From Ilyonectria destructans (lineage: Eukaryota; Ascomycota; Sordariomycetes; Hypocreales; Nectriaceae): a stretch of 64,000 nt of DNA. The stretch is from NCBI GenBank assembly GCA_020740775.1, contig JAHEWK010000011.1, positions 1,240,001-1,304,000 on the forward strand, given 5' to 3'. The notes below the pieces were generated by a model. The model was not told the origin of the DNA and ran no database searches. It worked only from the letters and a program-made list of their open reading frames with translations. Below, one piece after another: positions 34,802 to 45,800 of the stretch (its first letter is position 1; every line of letters begins with the position of its first letter). Both the position numbers and the translations under genes were made by a program.

Positions 34802-36100
34802 GGTTGCTGTTTGGTTGGTGAATTGATGGAAAGTTGGAAATTGAAGATAAAAGAAGGATTAAAGCTACCGGCTGGCGGTGAGTGAACTGTAATGATCTTG
34901 AAGGAGTGGTTGAAACGAATGCGTTCACAGAACAGCAGAAAGAAAGAAAAGCTAAGAGTAGGAAGGAAGAACTGAGAAGAGACTTGGATTGGTTGCTGAT
35001 TTGAGAGCTTATTGAGACCAGACGAACCATCTTATATAAGGTTGGGTTGACGTGAGGATCTTAACGGTCGTACAGAGACCTGATACAGGGACCTCGGCGC
35101 TAACCGACAACCCTCTTCGCATCTGTACGATAATCTCCCATCATTCGAAGACGAAACTAGACGCCATTCCGCGTCGATCTGTTTGTTGCAACTTTGTGTC
35201 ACTGACATCTTCGCTTGTACTTGTTCGGCCTGCTCCGCGTCTCGGAACCTGCCAGGCGGTTGAGAACTTGCGACAAAAGGCAATTCCATCAATAGAATCA
35301 TCTGATATCCTCTGGAACCTGAACCCCAGTCGTCGCAAAGGGCGGTGGTGGTGTCGCGGTGGTGTAGAGTCTCGGAAGCGTAGATCCCGACACCTGTGTA
35401 TCAGCATCCGCAACCCCCAACGCCACGACGAACTGACCGTTCTGGGCGCCAATTTTCTCCGGAAGACTCGGTAAGCGCTTTTAACTGGTCATTGGAAAGC
35501 CTTAGTTGGTTCATGATTTTGTCACAATTCTTGTCCTCACATTGCAGTTTGGTGGCTAAGATTGTGGCCTCGAAGTTGAGCAGATGAACATCCCCAGCTC
35601 AAAAAATGCAGCCAAGGCAATTGCCCCAAATTTGCTTTCCAGTGCTATTTGCTTCAACAAGGCCGGCAGTAGAAGCTCCCGAGCGGCTAATTCTTGATTG
35701 AGGCTCGCTTAGAAAAGTCGCGGCTCCGATCAAACAGGGGTTGTAGTGTCTGAGACACGTTCAAAACCCAGCCAGTTTTGCCCAACCTCCCCGATTCACA
35801 CTCGAAAACTCGTAACGGGATTCCCCAATGTCCCTTTTGGGCGAGCGTGACTTCGACGTGAAGAATAAGCATGCTCGTGTGGCCCGCGTGGATCATGTTG
35901 TGGTTGCGGGGATCGGTTTTCGGTCCGTGGCGTTGCATCCTCCCGTTGAAGTATTGTTTCGGACTGTGCCAGGCATTCGGTACTGAATGAAGAATCAACG
36001 CTCGGACTTCCGTAGGGAGCGCCAGCTTCATCGCTGATCGCTCCTGTGCGAGAAACGTCGCTTTGTTCCTGGCTGTTGGCATTGACACTCAGCGTCCGCT
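34802..36100. other. Intergenic region
   Basis: Promoter of the secreted Asn/Ala-rich gene and 3' flank of the Ada-like gene. Open frames on both strands at 35030-35480 overlap antisense to each other and have no domain character. No supported gene. Confidence 0.45.
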
Positions 36101-36910
36101 TCATGCAGGTCCTTGGTTCTTCTCTTCAGGCCATATGACGAGGTCGTCCATATTCCAAGGGCTGTATTCACTAGCCGCAGCCGAGGATGCTTCCGTGCTA
36201 GATTGCACCGAGCCTGTGACGTCGTCCCAACAGGAGAAGTCGAGTCCAGCATTGAAGTTCTCGATATCGAGGCTCTGCAGCCAGCTCGCCTGGTTATCTG
36301 ATAGTTGACCCTCGATGCTGTGCCTCAGGCGCTCGTCTCGGATGTACTCTGTTGGCGTCATACCAACGCATTTTTTAAATACGCGATGGAAATGCCACTT
36401 CGACAAGCCCGTCTGCTTGGCCATCTGACTCAAGCTCAACATCGCCTCCCCATCGTCCCTACCGTTCGAGGTCCTCTTGCCCACAAAGCCACGGATCTTT
36501 TGCACGGCCATCTCCTCAGGCATGAAGCCCGCGAGCTCGGGCTTGCAGCGCTTACACGCGCGGAAGCCGGATTGCTGCGCGTCGCGACCGGACAGGTAAA
36601 ATGAGACATTGGCACGGCGGGCAAGGCGCGCTTTGCAGATGGGCCGGCAGAAGATCTTGGTCGTTCTGACACCGTACACGAAGAAGCCGTCGGCGTTGGC
36701 GTTGCGGGAGACGACGGCTTGCCAGCGAGATTCGTCGTCGTCGAAGAGGGAGATGAACGGGAGTGGCGACTCGAGGTTAAGAGTATTTGTATCCATTATG
36801 TTAGGCATATATCGCGGATTCAATGAGAGTAATGCTTTACATCCATTCGTTTGATGGAGAAGAGGCGAACTGTTGAAGTAGTTTAAGTCAGCGACAATGG
36901 GCGATGACAT
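36101..36910 (-). CDS. Ada-type methylphosphotriester sensor with AraC HTH
   Basis: DNA-alkylation response protein: takes a methyl group from DNA phosphotriesters onto a Cys and thereby gains promoter affinity. Single exon, up to 269 residues. Four zinc Cys at 88, 92, 119 and 122 (FCRPIC, then ACKRC) have exactly the spacing of E. coli Ada Cys38/42/69/72, making Cys88 the methyl acceptor. YLSGRDAQQSGFRACKRCKP is the classic end of the domain. An AraC-type helix-turn-helix follows at about 168-205 (LSQMAKQTGLSKWHFHRVFK, then GMTPTEYIRDERL). The O6-methylguanine transferase half of bacterial Ada is absent, as in other fungal homologues; a 60-residue acidic tail replaces it. Met39 or Met35 are alternative starts. 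Confidence 0.9.
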   Translation of the reverse strand: MSSPIVADLNYFNSSPLLHQTNGCKALLSLNPRYMPNIMDTNTLNLESPLPFISLFDDDESRWQAVVSRNANADGFFVYGVRTTKIFCRPICKARLARRANVSFYLSGRDAQQSGFRACKRCKPELAGFMPEEMAVQKIRGFVGKRTSNGRDDGEAMLSLSQMAKQTGLSKWHFHRVFKKCVGMTPTEYIRDERLRHSIEGQLSDNQASWLQSLDIENFNAGLDFSCWDDVTGSVQSSTEASSAAASEYSPWNMDDLVIWPEEKNQGPA

Positions 36911-37447
36911 AGTTCACGAGTGGGGCGTTGCTATCAAAGTGGCCAATCAGTCAAGGAGGACATCAACGTCGAGAGCAACACACATCGTCCGAAGCTTGAA
37001 GACATCGCCGAAGTTGAAGCGATTTCTTAAAAAGACATGTTTCCTGTTTTCTCCGAATTTCTCTCTCCCTTCGTCGTTTAGTTACGAATCTTTGAGTGTT
37101 ATGTGAAAATGTGCTTAGTATCCATACAGAAGCCGTAGCGATGGGAGTGAGGTTGTGACGAGTACTCCCAATTTTATTGCTCCACAAGTATCAAATGTGA
37201 TTCATCTATTCATCTTGAGAATAAGCCACCCAGCGAGTCACTTCAAGCCCAACACATACCCTCGCTTTGGGACCGCCACCGGTAGCTATTGCCGTCTCCC
37301 ATGCCCGCGCCCCTACCCTAGACCACCCCTGAATACCCCAAGTTCTAGAGTCAACCCTCATTGTGTTTCTCTAGATGCAAACCCCTCACATTTCAGAAAC
37401 CAGATCCATTCCCGGTAAGATCCCTTGGGTAAGTCTCGCCAAAACCA
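36911..37447. other. Intergenic region
   Basis: Promoter of the Ada-like gene and 3' flank of the large hydrolase gene. Nothing supported. Confidence 0.5.
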
Positions 37448-40137
37448 TCACTGCGCCGTAGGCTGCTCGTCAGCAGGTGGGATGTCCGTGTCGTTTGAAG
37501 ACATCTGGTTGACCAAAGGCCTTGGAGCCGGGGATGGGCTTGGGGGTGTCATTGCAGGCAACGTGCCAAATGCGGTTACTCGCAAGCCTCCAAAATCCAT
37601 ATTTCCATGACCCGATGGGGTTATCTGAACATTGTTGGGCCGAGGAGAGGTTTGTTGATTGGTCGGCGTCGAAACTTGAGACAGCCGAGGGTCGATGAGT
37701 GAGCTATTCATTCGTGGCTGTCCCAGGGAGTCGAGTTGTTGACGAACCGCGGTAGCAATAAAATGAGCTGATGACCCAGGAGTTGGCTCAGGGTTGCCCA
37801 TAATGCGATGTGGAGGTGTGCTTGCCAAAGCTTTGATGGACTCATCGGAAAACGTGATGTGTCTAAACACTCGGGGAAGGTGCCCGGCAGATTCGCTTTC
37901 TGTCGCAGCCACCAAGGCCAGTCCACTAGATTGGGAAGCAGGCCGAGCATTTACTGAAAGGTGAGCATACAGCGGGGTCCCTTGAGGAGTGGAAGGTCGT
38001 GCAATAGGAGGAAGCGTCGCGGTGGCGTGATAAGGGCTAGTAGGACCAACTCCGGTGATCGGCTGGAGTTGCTGCCTCAACTGGGATGGGCCAGACAGGT
38101 TTGGGGACCGCATCATGCTCTGTTCAGGAGGCGGATGCTGATTGCTTCTACCATGAACTTGTCCCTGCATATTCTGAAAGGCACGAATATGCTGCTGTTG
38201 AGTGAGCTGAGGAATAGGGAACGTTCCGGAAGCAGTGCTCATTGGCATCGAGGAAGATTTGACACTCTGACCCAAACACCGCCGTTTCTTTTCTTGCGTT
38301 GAGGGCGACTCCGGACGAATCCCCATGCCTTGAATCGTCTCAGAAGAAGCAGCACGCTCGGAAATGGACCGTTCAGCCGGTCGTTTGCCGTTGTCTTGAG
38401 TCAATTGACTAGGTCCACTGGATTGAAACCCAGCTCTGGACCCCCCTTTCTGATTTTGCACCTGGGCTTGGGGTGTGTTACCTGGAGGTGGATGCCGTGC
38501 CGACTCGGAATTCCTAATGGAACCCGTTGAAGAATGGACCGGGGTCGATTGCGGAATGGCCTTCGAATTGCCGCCTTGTTCACCCTTCTTCGCTCTTCCA
38601 ATTTCCGAAGTAACCATGTTCTGCGACTCGGACGCAGTGGTCGGACTGGTGACTTGAGAACCGGCGGTAACCTTCTTCTGGATCCATCTCTCTATGACAC
38701 CGGCGACCTCATCACTGTTCGTCTCGAGAAACATCAAATGACCGTTGCCGACAATTTTGAAGTCCTCTAATCTTAGCCAGTCGACAGCGACGCCAGCCTG
38801 CTTCATGTAGGCCACTGTGGCCCAGTCGAATACGGTGTGTGAGCTGGCATGGGCTGTAATAAGAGCATGGGGAACTTTCTTGAGGTGGATCAGTTGCCGA
38901 ACCTGCTGTTGTCCAGGTAGTGGCTTGCCATCAGACCCGACCTCAATTAGATCAGTTTCGGCTTTCTGTTGCAGGAAGCAAGCGCCCAGGCGGTCGGGCC
39001 GCAATGCTCGCACAATGTCCAGGGGATTTCTCGTAGGTCTCTCAAATCCATCGTGGGGGTGGGTAGGAGGATCGTAAGTCAAGGGTATGTCTGTCAATCC
39101 ATATAGCCGGTTTCCTTTGTCTTGTTCAATGAACTGGGTGTAGACCCGAGGTTGGCTGTTTTTTGGCATGGCAGTTCCGAAGGGAGGGCCAGCTGGTTCA
39201 ACAGCCACCACTCCAGCAACCATGTCCGGGGCCACATCATTTGCTAACCAGCTCATGTTTCCTCCAGAGCCTTCGCCTACTAAAACAGCCTTCCCAGTCT
39301 TGTGAAGCAGAGCTCGAATGGCATTCTGGCCCAACGACTGACGCTCAATCTTGTTGAGGTGCAATGTGACGAGTGAGGCGCAGTAGTTGGTAAAGATGGG
39401 GTCGCCTCGCTGTCCAGTCTATGAAATGTTAGCCTTGTTTCATGGCTTGAAATGGGATAAATACTCACTCCAGGCCATTTACTATGCATACCAGCTCGCG
39501 AGTGTCTGAGAGGGACGAGCGGTTGACCATGAGCAGGCTCCTTACCTGGAGCGGTAAGTTCACTTTCGACGACGGAAGCTGCAAGTGTGTGGGATACGCG
39601 GCTGAGGTCTCGATGGATGAAATGGGCGGCAGTCAGAAAGTTCGATCTTCCGCATGGAGGTAGGTCCACGACATAGACCTGAAACCCTCGTCGCACAAAG
39701 TACGACGCCCAACCAGGGTTTCCATCAGGTTTGGCCATCTAGACCTAGAGATGGAATTCGTTACACGATGTTCGCGGCTTGGGAAGATCTCAACGTACCT
39801 GGCCGGTATGAAAATCGCCGTGAATAAGGATGATGGGGTAGGGTTGCAGTTTCTTAACGGGATCCAAGCGTTCCACGTACATTTGGCCGACGATGGTGGT
39901 TGCATTTGCGAGAGTCGACCCCATGCGCCAGTCGGCATTGACGAAGAATGTTGTTCGAGAGCAAAGGGCTTCTCTGGAAGCGCTAGAAGGAGAAGAATCC
40001 TCATCCTCGTCAAATTCCGTCGTGTTGTCATGAGGTGGGGTGTGAGACAAGACTGGGCGACCGAAAGTAGAAAGGGGACGCGCTGAAGAGGGTCCAGGAT
40101 CGTCGAGATCCATGGCTCTGTATTTTCGATTGTCCAT
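37448..40137 (-). CDS. Large alpha/beta hydrolase with long disordered C-terminus
   Basis: Exons 40137-39799, 39738-39469 and 39418-37448 give 859 residues. After a disordered, acidic start (about 1-60) the hydrolase fold has YPIILIHGDFHTGQ (oxyanion strand), KPDGNPGWASYFVRRGF, YVVDLPPCGRS, the elbow LVGEGSGGN with candidate nucleophile Ser254, and a late His in VGNGHLMFLE. The fold resembles secreted fungal lipase-like hydrolases that act in secondary metabolism or on small esters, but there is no signal peptide here. From about residue 460 the chain is Pro/Gln/Ser-rich and disordered (QLRQQLQP, TPQGTPLYAH), with nuclear-type basic patches (KRRCLGQ). About 400 extra residues are odd for a hydrolase. 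Met9 is an alternative start. Confidence 0.82.
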
Positions 40138-41176
40138 TGCGTGGAGGTAACGTGGGATCCTTCTCCTGTCGGAAGATCTGAGGGAAATGTTCGACGGTCG
40201 TCGTTGGCGTCCAAAGTCGGTGCCTAGGAGGCTTTGGGAACCCAGTGAACGAGACTAAAGGCCGGGGTAAAAGAGTCAGCGTACCAAATCTTCAGCTAAA
40301 TGCTATGGAATGATAGAAGTGATGTGAAGGATAAAACGGGTGCAGCCCCGGAGTGGACGAGAGATGAAGGGTGTAGGGGGGAGAAGGGAAAAGATGTGAA
40401 GGAGGAATCAGGGCACAAACCTCCGAAATCAGTGAGGAGAGAGTGTCACCCAGATATGGCGCGCGCGTAATAGAGGATAAAGATCAATAGAACCCAAAGT
40501 CAGAACGAAGAAGGTATGTCTTGTATATCGCGAAATATGGCGAGAGGCGCCCGTGGGCGGCGCACAATGGGTTTAGGTAGGCCGAAGGAGGAAATTACGA
40601 GGATGGAAGAATGAAGTCAGGAGGCGCAACACAATAGGCAGTGCGGGTTTAGGGAGAGCTTATTCATAGCAGTGAATCATGCTCAATGGGGCAGCACCTG
40701 TGGCGAGTGCGAGCCAGCTGTCAACGCGCGCTTTAGGGGAGTCAGCGCGCCTCCAGCGATACCAACGCCGCTGTATTGTTAGGTACCCTATGGCTGCGCT
40801 CGAGGGGCTGGTTCAATACTCTCATTGAGGCATATTATTGTTGACACTTTACTCTTTCAAGATTTGGAGACGATGCAATACAGGGATAAATGACCAACTG
40901 AGATCAAGACTGAGTGGGGAGTGAAGTTGTTCACAACAAAGATGGAAACATGTGACAAGATCGCATTGCAGATAATAAGTCTATAAATACTCAATATTTT
41001 AAAAAGAAAACGCCTTCTCAAGTCAAAAATATCTCAAGGAAGCCTCATGGCGGAATCATCTCCGCAAATAGATGTGTGACCTGCTGCATTGCTCCCTTTG
41101 GTGTTTTCCTCGTCGACTCGTTTGTTACTGGAATTATACCATCGAGCCATGACCCATTCCTCCTCTTCTTCAATGG
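40138..41176. other. Intergenic region
   Basis: Long leader/promoter of the large hydrolase (A/G-rich on the plus strand at 40300-40650) and 3' flank of the 370-residue protein gene. Nothing supported. Confidence 0.45.
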
Positions 41177-42289
41177 TCACATCTCTCTTAGCTCTTCTTC
41201 CTTCTCTGGCCGATATTTCACCACGCCTGCTGTCGTCTCAATTTGGGCGAGGCGACAACGGCCATCTTCGTCCATCAGGTAGCGCACCATCGGGCCAAAC
41301 AGCACCATCCGAATAATATCCTGCGAGGCATCTGTGTGTGTGGCCCCTATTACACCAAGTACCTTCATTCCCGTCACTTTGTGCATGTCCATCGGGGTCA
41401 TGCTCTTCGACAGCGAGAGACTGTATCGAACGGTCTCTTCCTTGGTCAGGAGCGCCCTCAGCGTCCCTGCCTTGGTGGTAATGGCCCAGAGAAGTGCTTG
41501 AAGATGCGACTCGTCTCTTTGATGGTTCACGAAGGGCCGAAGAGAAGAAAACATGCGTTGCGCGGTATCGAGGGCGAGAGTGTAAATTGGAATATGCCGC
41601 TTTTCAGTCCAGATGTGGTCATGGACCGTGTCCCACATCCAAGCCCTCATCTTCCATCGAAGTGCCTTGTTTTCCTTATTTGGGAGTTCATTTTGGAGAC
41701 TCGTTGGCTTCATTTTCTCATCGTCTTGCAAGTTGCCGAGTGTGTTGCTTCTTGAGCCCTCCGATACTATGTCTGGAACTAGGTCATCATTCTTGACCGC
41801 TTCGTAGAAACCTCGATATTCGTGGTTTTCTGCATACCATTTAGGCCTCAACGTAGGTACAGTGTCTCGAAAGATGTGGCTGGAACACACAAGGCGGATA
41901 TCCAGCTGAATGCCTTCAACCAACTGTACACGTTCAGGCTTCTTCTCGTTTCCCCACAGCTTCGCGATCGCCTTATCGTAAGGCACATCGTCAAGATCGA
42001 CTATTAGGGGGACTTTGGGTTTCTCCTCGGCGGCTTCTATTTCGACGACGTGGAGCCCATCGTCGTCTAATGATTCTCTGCTGGGCACTAAAGAAGGCGA
42101 GGCACCGCCTCTAAACCCGGCTCCTTCCAGCCCAGTAACCTTATTTAGTTCCTGGGACTCGAAAAGACTCTGCGGCATTCCGGCTGTACCAAGATGAGGC
42201 CCAAGAGGGGGTGTTGGGGTTGTCGGTGCTGGCTCGAACGCATGGTTCTGCAAGGTTTCCTTGCTGGACAGGCCAGTGGGTATCGTCAT
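41177..42289 (-). CDS. Uncharacterised 370-residue protein
   Basis: Not recognised. Single exon, 370 residues. Residues 1-75 are Pro/Ser-rich and look disordered. The rest looks folded: VPLIVDLDDVPYDKAIAKL, then a strand-helix block (GIQLDIRLVCSSHIFRDTVP), a Trp-rich patch (LRWKMRAWMWDTVHDHIW) and a final strand-rich region ending GVVKYRPEKEEELREM. There is no signal peptide, membrane segment or clear catalytic motif. The block around residue 125 faintly recalls the start of a BTB-like fold, which I do not claim. Its steady codon usage and 1.1-kb open frame support a real gene. It sits between a hydrolase and a DUF3433 gene on the same strand but is far from both. Confidence 0.7.
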   Translation of the reverse strand: MTIPTGLSSKETLQNHAFEPAPTTPTPPLGPHLGTAGMPQSLFESQELNKVTGLEGAGFRGGASPSLVPSRESLDDDGLHVVEIEAAEEKPKVPLIVDLDDVPYDKAIAKLWGNEKKPERVQLVEGIQLDIRLVCSSHIFRDTVPTLRPKWYAENHEYRGFYEAVKNDDLVPDIVSEGSRSNTLGNLQDDEKMKPTSLQNELPNKENKALRWKMRAWMWDTVHDHIWTEKRHIPIYTLALDTAQRMFSSLRPFVNHQRDESHLQALLWAITTKAGTLRALLTKEETVRYSLSLSKSMTPMDMHKVTGMKVLGVIGATHTDASQDIIRMVLFGPMVRYLMDEDGRCRLAQIETTAGVVKYRPEKEEELREM

Positions 42290-42886
42290 TATTGAGCAAT
42301 TGTCAACTAAACCACAATGACTTGGCGGCTGGATTCAATAAAATGGGTGAATAAGTTGACACAATATGGAAGAATACAGGAATGAATGGGAGTAAGAGAG
42401 CAAAGATTTTAAAACAACAGTATTTATTCGGCCAAGACCGATTCCTTTTGTTATTTGGGACTCAGTCATTGTTCAGATCGAAGGTTCTAGGGATAAAGCA
42501 AACAGCCTTTGAGAGTAGACATGCCGTCTACCTCCAAGAATTATAAAAGCTTTAGGCAGAAATTGAGCTTAACCGGAGTTGTATCACCTCAGTTTAGTCT
42601 AGTATCTAAGGCTAAGCAATGGGTTTCGTAACCGTATTCACAGGACACAGGAAGGACCGGACGGAGACGCAGGACCAATTCATGGTTGACGGATTTGAAC
42701 ATGGTGAGACGTAAGGTCAAGTACAACTAGAAGTGATCCTTTCCTTTTCCTTTCTCATCGACGACGACCATATATAGCCCTACAAAAACTCCAACCATGG
42801 GCGCCCGCGACTTCAGAGAGGATTCAGTTGAAGAAAAATATCCGCTAATTAAGATGCGGGATTCTGAAATTAATCGAGGGTTCTAT
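42290..42886. other. Intergenic region
   Basis: AT-rich promoter of the 370-residue protein gene and 3' flank of the DUF3433 gene. Nothing supported. Confidence 0.5.
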
Positions 42887-45800
42887 CTAGACGAAATTTC
42901 CCGTGACAGTTCGCAGTTCTACTCCTCTTGCACTCTCCCTGGTTTTCTTCATATCCCCTTTATCTCCTAAGAATGGAAAGCTCTCATCTTCTAATACCCC
43001 AATGGTGAATTCCTCCTCTCTAGTCCCATCTCCTTGAAACCAACCCATCCGAAAGAATCTCCCGGCTAACCACTGATGAGGATCCCTTGAAGACATTGAG
43101 CGGGCATCATTCGATGTGCCTGCAAGAAAGTTTGAGCCATGAATCAGCGCCTCCATCATAGCAATACTGCTAAACCCTTGAGGTGCCAGGCCTTTCAAGT
43201 CCATGTCCAGCAGCCAGCTCACTCTGTCGCTCAGCAATTGCCGCAGGCCTATCAAGACCAAAGCCCATGCATTGACCACAACAACCAAGGACAATATCCC
43301 AATTAATAAAAATGTCATCGTTGGGTTTTGAACCAATCGGTACCTTCCATGATCGGTAATTGTCGCATTGACGGATGGAAGATCTCCATGATCCGCAGGA
43401 GCCGATGCTGACTTCTCGTCGATGCCCAAACGATGTTCAACATTTGCAAGCTGGGCACTAATAAATCCAAGATTTGATTGAAGTGCCTTAAGGATCTTGC
43501 CCTCTTGGTCTGGTTTGCCAAAATCTTCGACTTGTATCGGACCAATGGGCTCCACAAGTGAGCTGAATTGCGTAGTGAATTCGCTGGCTCGGATATCAGT
43601 GACCTCAATCTCCGGGAAGACGTCACTGACCCCTGTGAGCTCTTCTATTTGGCCAAGTTGCGGAAAACTAAACGGCGGACTCCACGGCTTGATAGTTGAG
43701 TTGTCCTGGGTAGGAGGATTCTGGTGGTCGATCAAAGTGGCCTTGTTTGCCCGAATCAACCTCACATCAGTCGTAACCTCGACCCAGGAGTAGTTGCAAC
43801 GCCAGACGGAAAGATGATCAAAGTCCCTTTGAGAGCTCAAAAACTTGCCCCAAACGTACGTTTGGACTCTCCAGGGGTTATTCAGGAGGTCTTGTTCGTC
43901 CGTGTCGATGTCGCAGTGACTAGCAAAGGTGAACGGGTTATCCGGAGACCGAACAAGTTCCGCAATGTATGACAGTCCATACTTATCCGTTGATCTTGAG
44001 CGTATGCCTACCTCATCACTAAAAGAAGTGACCGCGCCATTTGGGCATGTGAAGTTTTGTGTGATCTCTACCCAGTAGGAAAAGAAATCCGATCTGCTCT
44101 TGTCGTCTTGAATTGACACATTGAAATCGCCATCGGAAAGTTTAACGCAACTCGGAAGCAACTTGGCAGCGGAAGTGCGGACTTGTGCCGATATGTTGGA
44201 GTCCCAATTTGTATCATTGATCCCAAGGGTGGGGAAAACCAGGTCGTCATATGTGTGTTGTGGGTATGTGAAGTTGGACAGCCTTCGCGCAAGAAGTAGA
44301 CTGCTCAAGTCCTCTCTGGTGGTACTAAGTTCGTCATAATATGTTACATTGCGCGGTACTCGTCGCGAACCGAACCAGCTTTCCTGTTGAAACTGCACTG
44401 GTGTGGAGTTTGGAACGACCTGGGAGGTGAGAAGCACAGCCGCCAAAGTCGTCAAGAAGGCGCCAACCGCAGCAAGCATCTGGGAAACAGTGACGGCGTA
44501 AACTTTCAGCCGAAGGGAGTGATACAAAGCTCGGAATCCCAACATGTCCAAAAGCGACATATCCAGCTCCAGCGAGTCGCAAGGTCTAATAGAGAGGTTA
44601 GACAGTGTTGCCAAGTCTCGCATCGTTGTATCAGTTAAACCAATATACAATGAGACTAAGAGCATGGCCAATGTCGGGAGTGATTTCCATAAGAGTTGCA
44701 AGTAACCTTCTTCGTCTATTGTCGCCAAGCCACCTGAGGTTTCTGATATATGAAGTGTAACGACGAGGCCATCGATGAGACCCAGTATAAATATGGTGAA
44801 TAGTGCACGAGCCCAAGGCCGTAGGACGAGTGGTGAATGGGTAGAGTTGCGCCACTCTCCCTTTCTACTCCCTCTTTTTCCTGATTCGCACTTCACAACA
44901 TCAATGCTGAGTTCAGTGTTGCTTTGAAAGAAGAGCATCGTTCCGAGTATCGTCGCTGGGTCCCGGTGCCAAATATGAGACATGCTTCTGGATTGAAATA
45001 TTGCCCAGAAAGCAATGCACATGGTGACAGCAAACAAGCCCGTCATCCACAGGCAAACAGATTCGTTGACGTGGAGTTTGTATTCTTCCACAACCATTGA
45101 TCCAGTGATATTATTCCTTTCTGTTTGCCTAAGTTGGTAATGAGCAAGCATGGGTCCTATTTGCTCTGTTAGGTTCATGACGGCTTGGGCCAGGATCTTG
45201 CTCTGATATAGTGAGATGTCCGTCGAATTTGGGTCTTTGCCCCTGAATCCGAAAGCTGTTGCAACCGGGCCCGTGACAAGGTTTGTTGCGGAGATTCCTA
45301 TGGGCGCAAATCCTTCTGGGACAGAATTTTCCAGCATGACCCAAGGGTTTGACTTGATTGTGGTGTTATCTTGACTTGGCAATGTGCTTAATTTCGGACT
45401 GGTGCCATCGTCGACAATCTTGACTTTGGAAGTGTACGCAATCGGCGAGCAGATCACAGCGGCGGAGGTGTTGAGGTGTGGTAGCGACATGTTCTGAGCT
45501 GATGGCTTGTAATATCCTGCAAAATAAACGAAGTTTGGGTTCTGTCGAGGCAGCGAAGAGCAGGGGTATTTCGGTTCAAATTGGGTCTCAACCGTCCAGT
45601 AGACCTGGACATCGTCTTTGTCTGCAGGTGCCCATATAAACTTGTTTTCTATGCTGACTGATTGTTCGCAGTTTTTGAACTGAAGATCGATTGTGAGGTT
45701 GTGATAACGGCCGTTGACTGATGCTTTGGAAACTGAGTGGGTTTCCAATTCAAGGCAGGTTATTTCCGTGAAAACCCCGTCCACGGTGACCGTCAAAGGT

